Assembly: GCA_003576705.1 (NCBI GenBank)
Contig: QOZS01000010.1
Span: forward strand, 1 to 64,000
Direction of reading: 5' to 3'
DNA from: Desertibaculum subflavum
Lineage (GTDB): Bacteria; Pseudomonadota; Alphaproteobacteria; Ferrovibrionales; Ferrovibrionaceae
Length of the DNA: 64,000 nt
The notes beneath the pieces are model-generated. The model worked only from the letters and a program-made list of their open reading frames with translations, made no database searches and was not told the DNA's origin. The stretch's first letter is position 1; the number at the start of each line of letters is the position of its first letter. Below are positions 25,252 to 34,522 of this stretch, piece by piece. Position numbers and translations under genes: made by a program.

Positions 25252-26472
25252 TCAGCCCTCGCGGCCGTCGGCGCGCGGGCCGACCAGGACGGGGAAATAG
25301 ACGATGGCGAAGAGCAGAAAGCCGAGCGCCCAGAGCGCGGCGGCCGCCACGGTCGCCACGAGATAGCTTTCGCCGGGCGCCAGCGCGCTCAGCACCCGGC
25401 CCAGCGCGCCGGCGATCACCAGCAGATAGATCGCGACGATGGCGGGCGAGGATTGCAGCAGCCTTCCGGTATGCCCGAGCGAGGCGCGCGTCATCACTGC
25501 CACGATCATGGTGGCCATGGCGCCGGCGGTGATGGCATGCAGGCCGGCCGCCGCCGGCACCAGGCCCAACGCGCCGGCCGCGCGCAGCGCCAGGCCGGCC
25601 ACCAGCCAGAGATAGGCGACGTGCAGCACCCAGACCAGCGGCAGCCGCCAGGCAAGCCAGCCTTGCCAGCGCAACAGCCGGGCGGCGTGAATCGCGACGG
25701 CGACGCAGAGAATGGCGGCCGCGAATTGGCCATCGAGCCCGATCAGATCGACCGCGACCACCGCCATGATCGACAGGATGGCGGCGCGATCGAGCCAGGG
25801 CGCCGCCGCGATGGTGACCATGTTGCCGGCCATGCGCAGGCCCGATTGGGTGAAGCCCGGCACGATGCGGCCGCCGATCACCGTCAGCGCCACGAGCATC
25901 AGGTCGATCGCCACATGCAGGGCGGCCAGGCCGTCGATGTCGAAGCCGAGCGCGGCGGCATGATAGGCGGCGTTGGCGGCGGCGAAGGCGAGCGGCAGCA
26001 CGATGAAGGCGCCGTTGCGGGCGCGCGAGCGGGTGAAGACCGGCAGCCCGATGGCGAGCGCCAGCGCCGGCAGGAAGGCGAGGTCCACTGCCGCCTGTGC
26101 CACCGGCGGCACCAGGTCCGGCAGCCACATGACGACGCGGCCGGCGAGCCAGAGCGCGAACAGGCCGGCGAGCGGCGCGCCGTGCAGCCGCGTGGTGCCG
26201 GTCCAGTTCGGCACCGCGGTCAGCAGGAAGCCGGCGAACGCCGCGGCCAGAAAGCCGAACATCATCTCGTGGCCGTGCCAGAGCATCGGCTGGTCGCCGC
26301 CGACCGACCACCATCCGGCGAAGCTGCCGATCCAGGCCATGAGCGCGACCGGCGGGTAGATCCCGGCCGCGAGGAAAAACGGCCGGAAGCCATAGGCGAA
26401 CAGCATGAAGCCGGACGTGGGCGCGAGGCGCCGGCCCTGCGGCAGCGGCTCTTCAATGCGGATGGTGGCCAT
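25252..26472 (-). CDS. nnrS: NnrS family heme-copper-type membrane protein
   Basis: 406 residues, about 12 membrane helices. NnrS features are visible: LFAYGFRPFFLAAGIY near the N-terminus, WHGHEMMFGFLAAAFAGFLLTAVPNWTGT (His-rich helix) and LHAITAGAMATMIVAVMTRASLGHTGR. NnrS proteins accompany denitrification and nitric-oxide stress genes and help cells tolerate NO and iron nitrosylation. Location at the 3' end of the nar operon agrees with that role: nitrate reduction generates nitrite and NO. Confidence 0.92.
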   Translation of the reverse strand: MATIRIEEPLPQGRRLAPTSGFMLFAYGFRPFFLAAGIYPPVALMAWIGSFAGWWSVGGDQPMLWHGHEMMFGFLAAAFAGFLLTAVPNWTGTTRLHGAPLAGLFALWLAGRVVMWLPDLVPPVAQAAVDLAFLPALALAIGLPVFTRSRARNGAFIVLPLAFAAANAAYHAAALGFDIDGLAALHVAIDLMLVALTVIGGRIVPGFTQSGLRMAGNMVTIAAAPWLDRAAILSIMAVVAVDLIGLDGQFAAAILCVAVAIHAARLLRWQGWLAWRLPLVWVLHVAYLWLVAGLALRAAGALGLVPAAAGLHAITAGAMATMIVAVMTRASLGHTGRLLQSSPAIVAIYLLVIAGALGRVLSALAPGESYLVATVAAAALWALGFLLFAIVYFPVLVGPRADGREG

Positions 26473-26475
26473 GCC

Positions 26476-27039
26476 TCAGTCCTCCTTCGCGGCGACGCCG
26501 CGGCGCCGCGCCATGGCGCGCGACAGGCGGCGCAGATCGCCGCGACCGAGCCTGGCACGGGCGAGCGGCAGCACCATGTCGGTCTCCGCCAACAGGTCGC
26601 GGCGCTGCACGGCGATGAACGATGCCACCGCGGCCGCGAAGCGGTCGCCGAGCGACTTCCGCGCGACAGCAAGCTCCGATAGCTCGCCGGCGATGCCGCT
26701 CGCCATTCCCAGGCCGGTGGCATGCGCCTCACGCAGCGCGGCACAGACGGGCGCAATGCCGTCCTCAGGCATACAGCGCCGGCCGAGCAGCGGCAGCAGA
26801 TCCTTGTCCAGATCGTCGACGTGATCGCGCAGATCGATGGCAAGGTATTGCCGGAGCGCGGGCGCAAGCCGGGCCCGCGCCTGCGCCGGCAGGCCCCGGA
26901 TGAACGATTCGAGCTGGGCCAGGACGACACGACGGCGGTTGTTCTCGGCCTCGATATAGTCGAGCGGGCTCGCCAGCAGCGCGGGATCGATCCGGCCGAT
27001 GGCCGGCACCGTGTCCTGCGTTCCCGTGCCGCCGCACAT
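26476..27039 (-). CDS. HHE/hemerythrin-like helical protein of the nar cluster
   Basis: 187 residues, nearly all helical. The early segment DYIEAENNRRRVVLAQLE and the second AIDLRDHVDDLDKDLLPLL have the spacing of an HHE (hemerythrin-like) domain as found beside narGHJI. Only two histidines occur in the protein, fewer than a di-iron hemerythrin site needs, so metal binding may be altered or lost. It lies 6 bp after the ppiC-like gene and 3 bp before nnrS. Hemerythrin-type proteins in this setting are thought to handle NO or repair iron; here I infer the fold only. Confidence 0.55.
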   Translation of the reverse strand: MCGGTGTQDTVPAIGRIDPALLASPLDYIEAENNRRRVVLAQLESFIRGLPAQARARLAPALRQYLAIDLRDHVDDLDKDLLPLLGRRCMPEDGIAPVCAALREAHATGLGMASGIAGELSELAVARKSLGDRFAAAVASFIAVQRRDLLAETDMVLPLARARLGRGDLRRLSRAMARRRGVAAKED

Positions 27040-27045
27040 GCCGGG

Positions 27046-27822
27046 CTACTGCACCAGCGGCGTCTCGGCGCCGCCCAGATCGATGCCTTCGACGCGGGCC
27101 TGGCCGGCCAGGATCTGCACGTACTGCGCCACGCCGCGCCGCCAGGCGGTTTCCGCCAGATAGGCGGCGATGCGCTGATGCACCGCCGCGAACGGCAGCT
27201 CTTCGCCGCCCGACCGGCCGGTCAGCCGCACCACATGGAAGCCGTAGCGCGTCTCCACCGGGCGCGGGCAGATCTCGCCGGGATCGAGGCTCATCAGGAA
27301 GGTCTCGAATTCCGGCACCGTGCTGCCGCGGCCGATGCGCCCGAGCCGGCCGCCCTCGTCGCGCGAGGGGCAGGCCGAGTGGTCGCGGGCGAGCTCGGCG
27401 AAGCGCTCCGGTGCCGCATCAAGCGCCGCGATGGCGGCGGCGCAGGCGGCCTTGGCCGCGTCGCGGCCTTCCCGGTCGTCGGGCGCCGCGGCGAACAGGA
27501 TGTGCTCGGCCTCGAACAATTCGGGGGCGCGGAAGCGCTTGCGGTTGTTATCGTAGTAGCGGCGGCAAACCGCCTCGTCGGCGCTCGGCACCGCCACCGC
27601 TTCGGCCAGCAGACGGCGGATCGCCGCCTCCTCCGGCAGCTCGTCGGCTTCCGGCGCGTCTTCGATCGCGAGCCGGCGGGCCTCCTGCAGCAGCAGCTCG
27701 CGCACGACCAGCGCTTCCAGCGCCTGCCGGAACGCGCCCTCGCGGCTCGGCGCGGGGTGGTGCTGCATCTCGGCCAGCACCGCCGCTTCGGCGATCTCGA
27801 CGCCGTTGACCTGGGCCAGCAT
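27046..27822 (-). CDS. PpiC-type peptidyl-prolyl isomerase (parvulin) of the nar operon
   Basis: 258 residues from ATG 27822, which overlaps the narI stop (TGATG). The parvulin domain lies around residues 105-205: FEAEHILFAAAPDD, the conserved FAELARDHSACPSRDEGGRLGRIGRG, VPEFETFLMSLDPGEI and ETRYGFHVVRL. A helical SurA/NifM-like N-terminal region precedes it. No signal peptide, so it is cytoplasmic, unlike SurA. Parvulins of this kind are often the fifth gene of alphaproteobacterial nar operons and probably help fold or mature the nitrate reductase. Confidence 0.88.
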   Translation of the reverse strand: MLAQVNGVEIAEAAVLAEMQHHPAPSREGAFRQALEALVVRELLLQEARRLAIEDAPEADELPEEAAIRRLLAEAVAVPSADEAVCRRYYDNNRKRFRAPELFEAEHILFAAAPDDREGRDAAKAACAAAIAALDAAPERFAELARDHSACPSRDEGGRLGRIGRGSTVPEFETFLMSLDPGEICPRPVETRYGFHVVRLTGRSGGEELPFAAVHQRIAAYLAETAWRRGVAQYVQILAGQARVEGIDLGGAETPLVQ

Positions 27823-28532
27823 CACTCACCCCCGATCGGCAATGTGCGGCCGGAACCGCGCCGGCGCACCACCTGCGGCTTCCGCAGCACGTACCAGACC
27901 GGCGCGCTCCAGATATGCACCAGCCGGCTGAACGGGAAGACCAGGAAGATGGTGAGGCCGAAGAAGAGATGCAGCTTGAACGGCCAGTCGACGCCGAGGA
28001 TCAGATCGGCCGCGCCGCCACGGAAGGTGACGATCCGCTGCGCCCATTCCGACAGCGCCAGCATGACCGAGCCGTCGGAATGCGACAGCGAGAACGGCAG
28101 GGTCACCATGCCGAGCACCAGCTGGATCCAGAGCAGGAACAGGATCGCGATATCCATGGGCGAGCTGGTGGCGCGGATGCGGGCATCGAACAGCCGCCGA
28201 TGCAGCAGCATGGTGAGCCCGATGAAGCACACCGTGCCGGCGATGCCGCCGGAGACCACGGCCATCAGCTGCTTTGCCTGCGCGGTGATGACAAGCTCGT
28301 AGACGACATGCGGCGTCAGCAGGCCGACGAAATGCCCGGCGAACAGGAACAGGATGCCGATATGGAACAGGTTCGAGCCCCAGCGCAGCTGGCGCGCGCG
28401 CAGCAGCTGGCTCGATCCGGAGCGCCACGTGTACTGCTCGCGGTCGAACCGGACCAGGCTGCCGATCAGGAAGGCCGACAGGCAGATATAGGGATAGATG
28501 CCGAAGAAGAACTGGTGGAGATAGCCGGCCAT
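27822..28532 (-). CDS. narI: Respiratory nitrate reductase gamma subunit
   Basis: 236 residues with five membrane helices, the diheme cytochrome b that takes electrons from quinol and passes them to NarH. Heme-ligand histidines are recognisable in LRWGSNLFHIGILFLFAGHFVGLLTPH (helix 2) and KLHLFFGLTIFLVFPFSRLVHIWSAP (last helix). It follows narJ by 15 bp and is coupled to the parvulin gene. Confidence 0.97.
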   Translation of the reverse strand: MAGYLHQFFFGIYPYICLSAFLIGSLVRFDREQYTWRSGSSQLLRARQLRWGSNLFHIGILFLFAGHFVGLLTPHVVYELVITAQAKQLMAVVSGGIAGTVCFIGLTMLLHRRLFDARIRATSSPMDIAILFLLWIQLVLGMVTLPFSLSHSDGSVMLALSEWAQRIVTFRGGAADLILGVDWPFKLHLFFGLTIFLVFPFSRLVHIWSAPVWYVLRKPQVVRRRGSGRTLPIGGE

Positions 28533-28547
28533 CGGTGCCTCCCTCGC

Positions 28548-29228
28548 TCAGGTCGTGTGCATGCGGCGGAGGATCTCCGCCGCCTTGCCGCAGCCATCGG
28601 CAGCGCCCGCGCCTTGCGGCGCCGCGGCGGGACCGAACAGCACCTCGGCATCCTCCCAGGCGCGGTCAATCGCCGCGAAGTCGTCCGGATCGACATCCTC
28701 GGTGACCGGCGCCGGCGCCGGGAGGTGATCGGCCAGCGCGAGCAGCGCGTCGAACAGCGCGGCATAGGCGCTGCCCCGCTTCAGCAGGCGGTCGCGCAGC
28801 GCCTGCGTGATATGGGCGACCTCGCCGAGCAGCTGCTTCGCCTCCGCCCGGTCGACGACCGAAAGGTATTCGAGGAAGAGCGGCAGATAGTCCGGCAGCT
28901 CGTTGCCGGCGATCATCAGCCCGTGGTCGAGATAGGTCTTGGCGAGCTCGACCATGGCCGGCCCGCGCTCGCGGCCGTCGCCGTGCACATGCTCGAACAG
29001 GTGCAGCGAGAGCGTGCGGGTGCGGTCGAACAGACCGACATAGCGCTCCTGCACGTCGAGCAGGTCGTCGACCTCGAGCTCGCGGATCAGCCGGCCGACG
29101 GCCGCGCAGCGGGTCGGGTCCAGGACCCGTTCGGTCTCGAGCACGTAGCGGATCTCCGGCAGCGCTTCGATGGTCGCCGCCTCCGGATAGGCCATCAGCG
29201 CGGCCAGCGCCTTGAGGGTTCGCATCAC
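28548..29228 (-). CDS. narJ: Nitrate reductase molybdenum cofactor assembly chaperone
   Basis: 226 residues, helical NarJ/DmsD-type chaperone needed for Mo-bis-MGD insertion into NarG. Typical elements: the N-terminal LKALAALMAYPEAATIEALPEI, the middle LSLHLFEHVHGDGRERGPAM (conserved H-x-H of the chaperone family) and NELPDYLPLFLEYLS. The start overlaps narH by 4 bp. Confidence 0.95.
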   Translation of the reverse strand: MMRTLKALAALMAYPEAATIEALPEIRYVLETERVLDPTRCAAVGRLIRELEVDDLLDVQERYVGLFDRTRTLSLHLFEHVHGDGRERGPAMVELAKTYLDHGLMIAGNELPDYLPLFLEYLSVVDRAEAKQLLGEVAHITQALRDRLLKRGSAYAALFDALLALADHLPAPAPVTEDVDPDDFAAIDRAWEDAEVLFGPAAAPQGAGAADGCGKAAEILRRMHTT

Positions 29229-30748
29229 ACTTTCTCCAGCGATTTGGTGCCGGCGGGCTTCTTCGAGCCGAACAGGCTCGGCTTGCTGGCGCCGTCGGAG
29301 CAGCCGTTGCCGAAGCTGAAGCCGCAGGACGAGCGCAGATCGAAGGCGTTCTCGGCGTATTCGCGATGCGTGGTCGGGATGACGAAGCGATCCTCGTAAT
29401 TGGCGATCGCCATCGTCTTGTACATGTCCTCGATATGGGCAGCCGTGAGGCCGACCTGATCGAGAACCTTGCTGTTCACGCGGCCTTCGACATGGCGGTC
29501 GCGCATGAAGACGCGCATCGCCATCATGCGGTTCAGCGCCCGCTCGACCGAAGGCTCGTCGCCGGCGGTGAGCAGGTTGGCGAGATAGCGGACGGGGATG
29601 CGCAGCTTCTTGATGTCCGGCAACTCGCCGTCGAAGCCGATCGTACCCGCCTCCGCAGCCGACTGGATCGGCGAGAGCGGCGGCACGTACCAGACCATCG
29701 GCAGGGTGCGGTATTCCGGGTGCAGCGGCAGCGCCACCTTCCAGTCGATCGCCATCTTGTAGGTCGGCGAGTTGCGCGCGGCCTCGAGCCAGTTCTCCGG
29801 CACGCCGTCCTTGCGCGCCTGCTCGATCACCTTCGGATCATGCGGGTCGAGGAACAGCGAGAGCTGAGCCGGGTAGAGGTCCTTCTCATCGGCGACGGAA
29901 GCGACTTCCTCGATGCGGTCGGCGTCGTACAGCAGCACGCCAAGATAGCGGATACGGCCGACGCAGGTCTCCGAGCACACGGTCGGCTCGCCCACCTCGA
30001 TGCGCGGGTAGCAGAAGATGCACTTCTCCGCCTTACCCGATTGCCAGTTGTAATAGATTTTCTTGTACGGGCAGGCCGAGACGCACATGCGCCAGCCGCG
30101 GCACTTGTCCTGGTCGATCAGGACGATGCCGTCCTCTTCGCGCTTGTAGATCGAGCCGGACGGGCAGGCGGCGACGCAGGCCGGGTTGAGGCAGTGCTCG
30201 CAGAGCCGGGGCAGGTAGAACATGAAGGTGTTCTCGAACTGCCCGTAGATCTCCTTCTGGATGTTGTCGAAGTTCTTGTCCTTCGAGCGCTTGGCGAATT
30301 CGGTGCCGAGGATCTCTTCCCAGTTCGGCCCCCATTCGATCTTTTCCATGCGCTGGCCGGTGATCAGCGAGATCGGACGCGCCACCGGCATGGCCTGGCT
30401 CTCGGGCGCCGTCTGCAGGTGCTCGTAATCGAAGGTGAAGGGCTCGTAGTAGTCGTCGATCTCCGGCATCTGCGGGTTGGCGAAGATGTTGGCGAGCACG
30501 CGCCACTTGCCGCCGATGCGCGGCTGGATGCGGCCGTTGCGCTTGCGCTCCCAGCCGCCCTTCCACTTCGCCTGGTTCTCCCATTCCTTGGGATAGCCGA
30601 TGCCGGGCTTGGTCTCGACGTTGTTGAACCAGGCGTATTCGACGCCGTCGCGGTTGGTCCAGACGTTCTTGCAGGTGACCGAGCAGGTGTGACACCCGAT
30701 GCACTTGTCGAGGTTCAGCACCATCGCGATCTGGGCACGGATCTTCAT
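29225..30748 (-). CDS. narH: Respiratory nitrate reductase beta subunit
   Basis: 507 residues, the usual length. Four iron-sulfur cluster motifs are visible: CIGCHTCSVTCKNVW at residues 16-30, CEHCLNPACVAACP near 184, DKCRGWRMCVSACPY near 216 with Trp replacing the second cysteine (the [3Fe-4S] cluster of NarH), and CIFCYPRIEVGEPTVC downstream. It relays electrons from NarI to NarG on the cytoplasmic side of the membrane. Confidence 0.98.
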   Translation of the reverse strand: MKIRAQIAMVLNLDKCIGCHTCSVTCKNVWTNRDGVEYAWFNNVETKPGIGYPKEWENQAKWKGGWERKRNGRIQPRIGGKWRVLANIFANPQMPEIDDYYEPFTFDYEHLQTAPESQAMPVARPISLITGQRMEKIEWGPNWEEILGTEFAKRSKDKNFDNIQKEIYGQFENTFMFYLPRLCEHCLNPACVAACPSGSIYKREEDGIVLIDQDKCRGWRMCVSACPYKKIYYNWQSGKAEKCIFCYPRIEVGEPTVCSETCVGRIRYLGVLLYDADRIEEVASVADEKDLYPAQLSLFLDPHDPKVIEQARKDGVPENWLEAARNSPTYKMAIDWKVALPLHPEYRTLPMVWYVPPLSPIQSAAEAGTIGFDGELPDIKKLRIPVRYLANLLTAGDEPSVERALNRMMAMRVFMRDRHVEGRVNSKVLDQVGLTAAHIEDMYKTMAIANYEDRFVIPTTHREYAENAFDLRSSCGFSFGNGCSDGASKPSLFGSKKPAGTKSLEKV

Positions 30749-30761
30749 GGGATGACCCTCC

Positions 30762-33700
30762 TCACTCGGCGGCCGCGGGGATATCCCGCGCCGGCCCGTC
30801 CAGCCAATCGACCTTCGCCATCTTGCGGACGATGACGAACTCGTCGCGGTTGGTGCCGATCGTGCCGTGATAGTTGAAGCCGTAGGATTGCTGCGCGTAG
30901 CCGCCGATCATGTGGGTCGGCTTCAGGCAGGCGCGGGTGACCGAGTTGTGGATGCCGCCGCGGGCATGGGTGATCTCGCTGCCCGGCACGTTCACGATCT
31001 TCTCCTGCGCGTGGTACATCAGCACCATGCCCTTAGGCACGCGCTGGCTGACCACGGCGCGGGCGACCAGCGCGCCGTTCAGGTTGAAGGCCTCGATCCA
31101 ATCGTTGTCCTCGATGCCGATCGACTGGGCATCGATCTCGCTGAGCCAGACGATCGGCCCGCCGCGCGACAAGGTCAGCATCATCAGGTTGTCGGTATAG
31201 GTGGAGTGGATGCCCCACTTCTGATGCGGCGTGATGAAGTTGAGCGCGATCTCCTTGTTGCCGTTGCTGCGCTTGCCCAGCATCGGCGTGGTCGCCTTGG
31301 TGTCGATCGGCGGCCGGTAGACGCAGAGGCCTTCGCCGAAGGCCAGCATCCAGGGATGGTCCTGGTAGAGCTGCTGCCGGCCGGTGAGCGTGCGCCAGGG
31401 GATCAGCTCATGCACGTTGGTGTAGGAGGCGGTGTAGCTCACCTTCTCCGATTCCAGGCCCGACCAGGTCGGCGAGGAGATGATCTTCCTCGGCTGCGCC
31501 TGCACGTCACGGAAACGGATCTTGTCGTCCTCGCGGGGCAGCGCGAGATGCGTGTGGTCGATGCCGGTCGCTTTGCCCAGCGCCTGCCAGGCCTTGACCG
31601 CGACATGGCCGTTGGTCTCCGGCGCGAGCGTCAGGATCACCTCGGCCGCGTCGATATCGCTGTCGATCCGCGGCAGGCCCTTGGTCGGGCCTTCCTCGGC
31701 CACGGTGCCGTTCAGCTCGCCGAGGAACCTGACCTCGTCCTCGGTCTTCCAGCTGATGCCCTTGCCGCCATTGCCGATCCTGGTCATCAGCGGCCCGAGG
31801 GCGGTGAAACGCTTGTAGGTGTTCGGGTAGTCGCGCTCGACCACGGTGAGCGACGGCATGGTCTTGCCGGGGATCGGGTCGCACTCGCCCTTGGTCCAGT
31901 CCTTCACCGCGAAGGGCTGGCCAAGCTCGCCGGGGCTGTCATGCATCGACGGGTTGAGCACGAGGTCCTTCTCGACGCCGAGATGGCCCGGTGCCGCCGC
32001 CGAGAAGGCCTTGGCGATGCCCTTGAAGATCTCCCAGTCGCTGCGCGCCTGCCAGGCCGGGTCCACCGCCGCCGAGAGCGGGTGGATGAAGGGATGCATG
32101 TCCGAGGTGTTGAGGTCGTGCTTCTCGTACCAGGTGGCGGTGGGCAGCACGATGTCGGAATACATGCAGGTGGTCGACATGCGGAAGTCGATGGTCACCA
32201 GCAGGTCGAGCTTCCCTTCGGCGCCGTGCTCGTGCCAGACCACCTCCTGCGGCTTGGCACGGCCTTCGACGCCGAGATCCTTGCCCTGCACGCCGTGCTG
32301 GGCGCCCAGCATGTATTTCAGGAAGTACTCGTGCCCCTTGCCCGACGAGCCGAGCAGGTTGGAGCGCCAGACGAACATATTGCGCGGGAAGTTCTTCGGG
32401 TTGTCCGGATCGGTGCAGGAAAGCTTGATGCCGCCGGACTTCAGCTGCTTGACCAGATAGGGGCCGGGTTCCTCGCCCGCCTTGGCGGCGTCCCTGGTCA
32501 CCTGCAGCGGGTTGACCTCGAGTTGCGGCGCGGAAGGCAGCCAGCCCATCCGCTCGGCCCGCACGTTGAAATCGATCAGGCTGCCCTGCATGGATGTCTT
32601 GTCAGCGGTCGGCGACAGGATCTCCTCGACGCCGAGCGTCTCGTGCCGCCACTGGCTGGTATGGGCGTAGAAGAACGAGGTGGAGTTCTGCTGCCGCGGT
32701 GGCCGCACCCAGTCGAGCGCGAAGGCGAGCGGGGTCCAGCCGGTCTGCGGGCGCAGCTTCTCCTGGCCGACATAATGCGACCAGCCGCCGCCCGACTGGC
32801 CGACGCAGCCGCACATCACCAGGAGGTTGATGATGCCGCGGTAGATCATGTCGCCGTGGTACCAGTGGTTCACCGCGGCGCCGAGGATCACCATCGACTT
32901 GCCGTTGGTCTGCGCGGCGTTGTCAGCGAAGGCGCGGGCGGTGGCGATGACGCGCTCGCGCGGCACGCCGGTGATTTTCTCCTGCCAGGCCGGCGTATAA
33001 GGCGCGTCATCGTCGTAGGACCTGGCGATGTTCTCGCCGCCCAGGCCGCGGTCGACGCCGTAATTGGCCATGAACAGGTCGTAGACGGTGGCGACCAGGG
33101 TCTCGCCGTCGGCCAGCTGCAGCTTCTTCACCGGCACGTTGCGCATCAGCACGTCGGGATGCGGCGAATGCGGGAAGTGCTCGTGCGTCTGGCCGCCGAA
33201 ATAGGGGAAACCGACCGGCACGACGTCGTCGCGCGCGTCGATCAGCGAGAGGCGCGGCTTGATGGCAGCGCCATCGGCCGCCTTCTCCTCCAGGTTCCAC
33301 TTGCCCTGCTCGCCCCAGCGGAAGCCGATCGAGCCCTGCGGCGGCACGATCTTGCCGGTATTCTCGTCGATGCAGACCGTCTTCCAGTCCGGATTGTTCG
33401 CCTGATCGAGCTTGTCCGCAAAGTCGGAGGCGCGCACCAGGCGGTCAGCGACATAGCGGCCGTCGCGCTGCACCAAGCGCACCAGGTGCGGCATGTCGGT
33501 GTATTGCCGGCAATAATCGGCGAAGTATGGCACCGTCTTGTCGGCGTGGAACTCCTTCAGGATGACGTGGCCCATGGCCATAGCCATGGCCGCATCCGTG
33601 CCCTGCTTCGGCGCCAGCCAGACATCGGCGAATTTCGACGCCTCGCTGTAATCCGGCGTCACCACTACGACCTTGGCGCCCTTGTAGCGGACCTCGGTCA

Positions 33701-34502
33701 TGAAATGCGCGTCGGGCGTCCGCGTCTGCGGCACGTTGGAGCCCCAGAGCATCAGGAAGTTCGAGTTGTACCAGTCGGCCGATTCCGGCACGTCGGTCTG
33801 CTCGCCCCAGGTCTGCGGACTCGACGGCGGTAGGTCGCAATACCAGTCGTAGAACGACATGCAGACGCCGCCGATCAGCGACAGATAGCGCGAGCCGGCG
33901 GCATAGGAGACCATCGACATGGCCGGGATCGGCGAGAAGCCGATGATGCGGTCGGGGCCATAGGACTTCGCGGTGTAGACATTGGCCGCGCCGATAATCT
34001 CGTTGACCTCGTCCCAGGTGGAGCGGACGAAGCCGCCGCGGCCGCGGATCGCCTTGTAGGATTGCGTCTTCGCCGGATCCTCGACGATCGAGGCCCAGGC
34101 CAGAACCGGATCCTTGTGCTGCACCTTGGCCGACCGCCACATGCGGATCAGCCGGCCGCGCACCATCGGGTACTTCAGTCGGTTGGCGCTGTACAGGTAC
34201 CAGGAGTAACTCGCGCCGCGCGAGCAGCCACGCGGCTCGTGGTTCGGCAGGTCGGGCCGGGTGCGCGGATAGTCGGTCTGCTGCGTCTCCCAGGTGACGA
34301 TGCCGCCCTTGACGTAAATCTTCCACGAGCAGGAACCGGTGCAGTTGGCGCCGTGGGTCGAGCGCACGATACGGTCATGCGCCCAGCGGTTCCGGTAGGC
34401 GTCTTCCCAGGAGCGGTCCTCGTTGGTGACCACGCCATGGCCGTTGGAGAAGCTGTCGACGTTCTTGCGGAAGAACAGCAGCCGGTCGAGAAAGTGGCTC
34501 AT
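30762..34502 (-). CDS. narG: Respiratory nitrate reductase alpha subunit
   Basis: 1246 residues, full length. The FS0 iron-sulfur site reads H-G-A-N-C-T-G-S-C with a later RGCSRGAS (His ligand variant, residues about 49-92). The molybdenum-ligating Asp lies in the DVPESADWYNS segment near residue 220. It reduces nitrate to nitrite in the cytoplasm with a Mo-bis-MGD centre; no Tat signal is present, as expected for Nar. It follows the narK fusion by 20 bp and precedes narH by 13 bp. Confidence 0.98.
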   Translation of the reverse strand: MSHFLDRLLFFRKNVDSFSNGHGVVTNEDRSWEDAYRNRWAHDRIVRSTHGANCTGSCSWKIYVKGGIVTWETQQTDYPRTRPDLPNHEPRGCSRGASYSWYLYSANRLKYPMVRGRLIRMWRSAKVQHKDPVLAWASIVEDPAKTQSYKAIRGRGGFVRSTWDEVNEIIGAANVYTAKSYGPDRIIGFSPIPAMSMVSYAAGSRYLSLIGGVCMSFYDWYCDLPPSSPQTWGEQTDVPESADWYNSNFLMLWGSNVPQTRTPDAHFMTEVRYKGAKVVVVTPDYSEASKFADVWLAPKQGTDAAMAMAMGHVILKEFHADKTVPYFADYCRQYTDMPHLVRLVQRDGRYVADRLVRASDFADKLDQANNPDWKTVCIDENTGKIVPPQGSIGFRWGEQGKWNLEEKAADGAAIKPRLSLIDARDDVVPVGFPYFGGQTHEHFPHSPHPDVLMRNVPVKKLQLADGETLVATVYDLFMANYGVDRGLGGENIARSYDDDAPYTPAWQEKITGVPRERVIATARAFADNAAQTNGKSMVILGAAVNHWYHGDMIYRGIINLLVMCGCVGQSGGGWSHYVGQEKLRPQTGWTPLAFALDWVRPPRQQNSTSFFYAHTSQWRHETLGVEEILSPTADKTSMQGSLIDFNVRAERMGWLPSAPQLEVNPLQVTRDAAKAGEEPGPYLVKQLKSGGIKLSCTDPDNPKNFPRNMFVWRSNLLGSSGKGHEYFLKYMLGAQHGVQGKDLGVEGRAKPQEVVWHEHGAEGKLDLLVTIDFRMSTTCMYSDIVLPTATWYEKHDLNTSDMHPFIHPLSAAVDPAWQARSDWEIFKGIAKAFSAAAPGHLGVEKDLVLNPSMHDSPGELGQPFAVKDWTKGECDPIPGKTMPSLTVVERDYPNTYKRFTALGPLMTRIGNGGKGISWKTEDEVRFLGELNGTVAEEGPTKGLPRIDSDIDAAEVILTLAPETNGHVAVKAWQALGKATGIDHTHLALPREDDKIRFRDVQAQPRKIISSPTWSGLESEKVSYTASYTNVHELIPWRTLTGRQQLYQDHPWMLAFGEGLCVYRPPIDTKATTPMLGKRSNGNKEIALNFITPHQKWGIHSTYTDNLMMLTLSRGGPIVWLSEIDAQSIGIEDNDWIEAFNLNGALVARAVVSQRVPKGMVLMYHAQEKIVNVPGSEITHARGGIHNSVTRACLKPTHMIGGYAQQSYGFNYHGTIGTNRDEFVIVRKMAKVDWLDGPARDIPAAAE

Positions 34503-34522
34503 GATGCGCTCCTATTCTTCGC

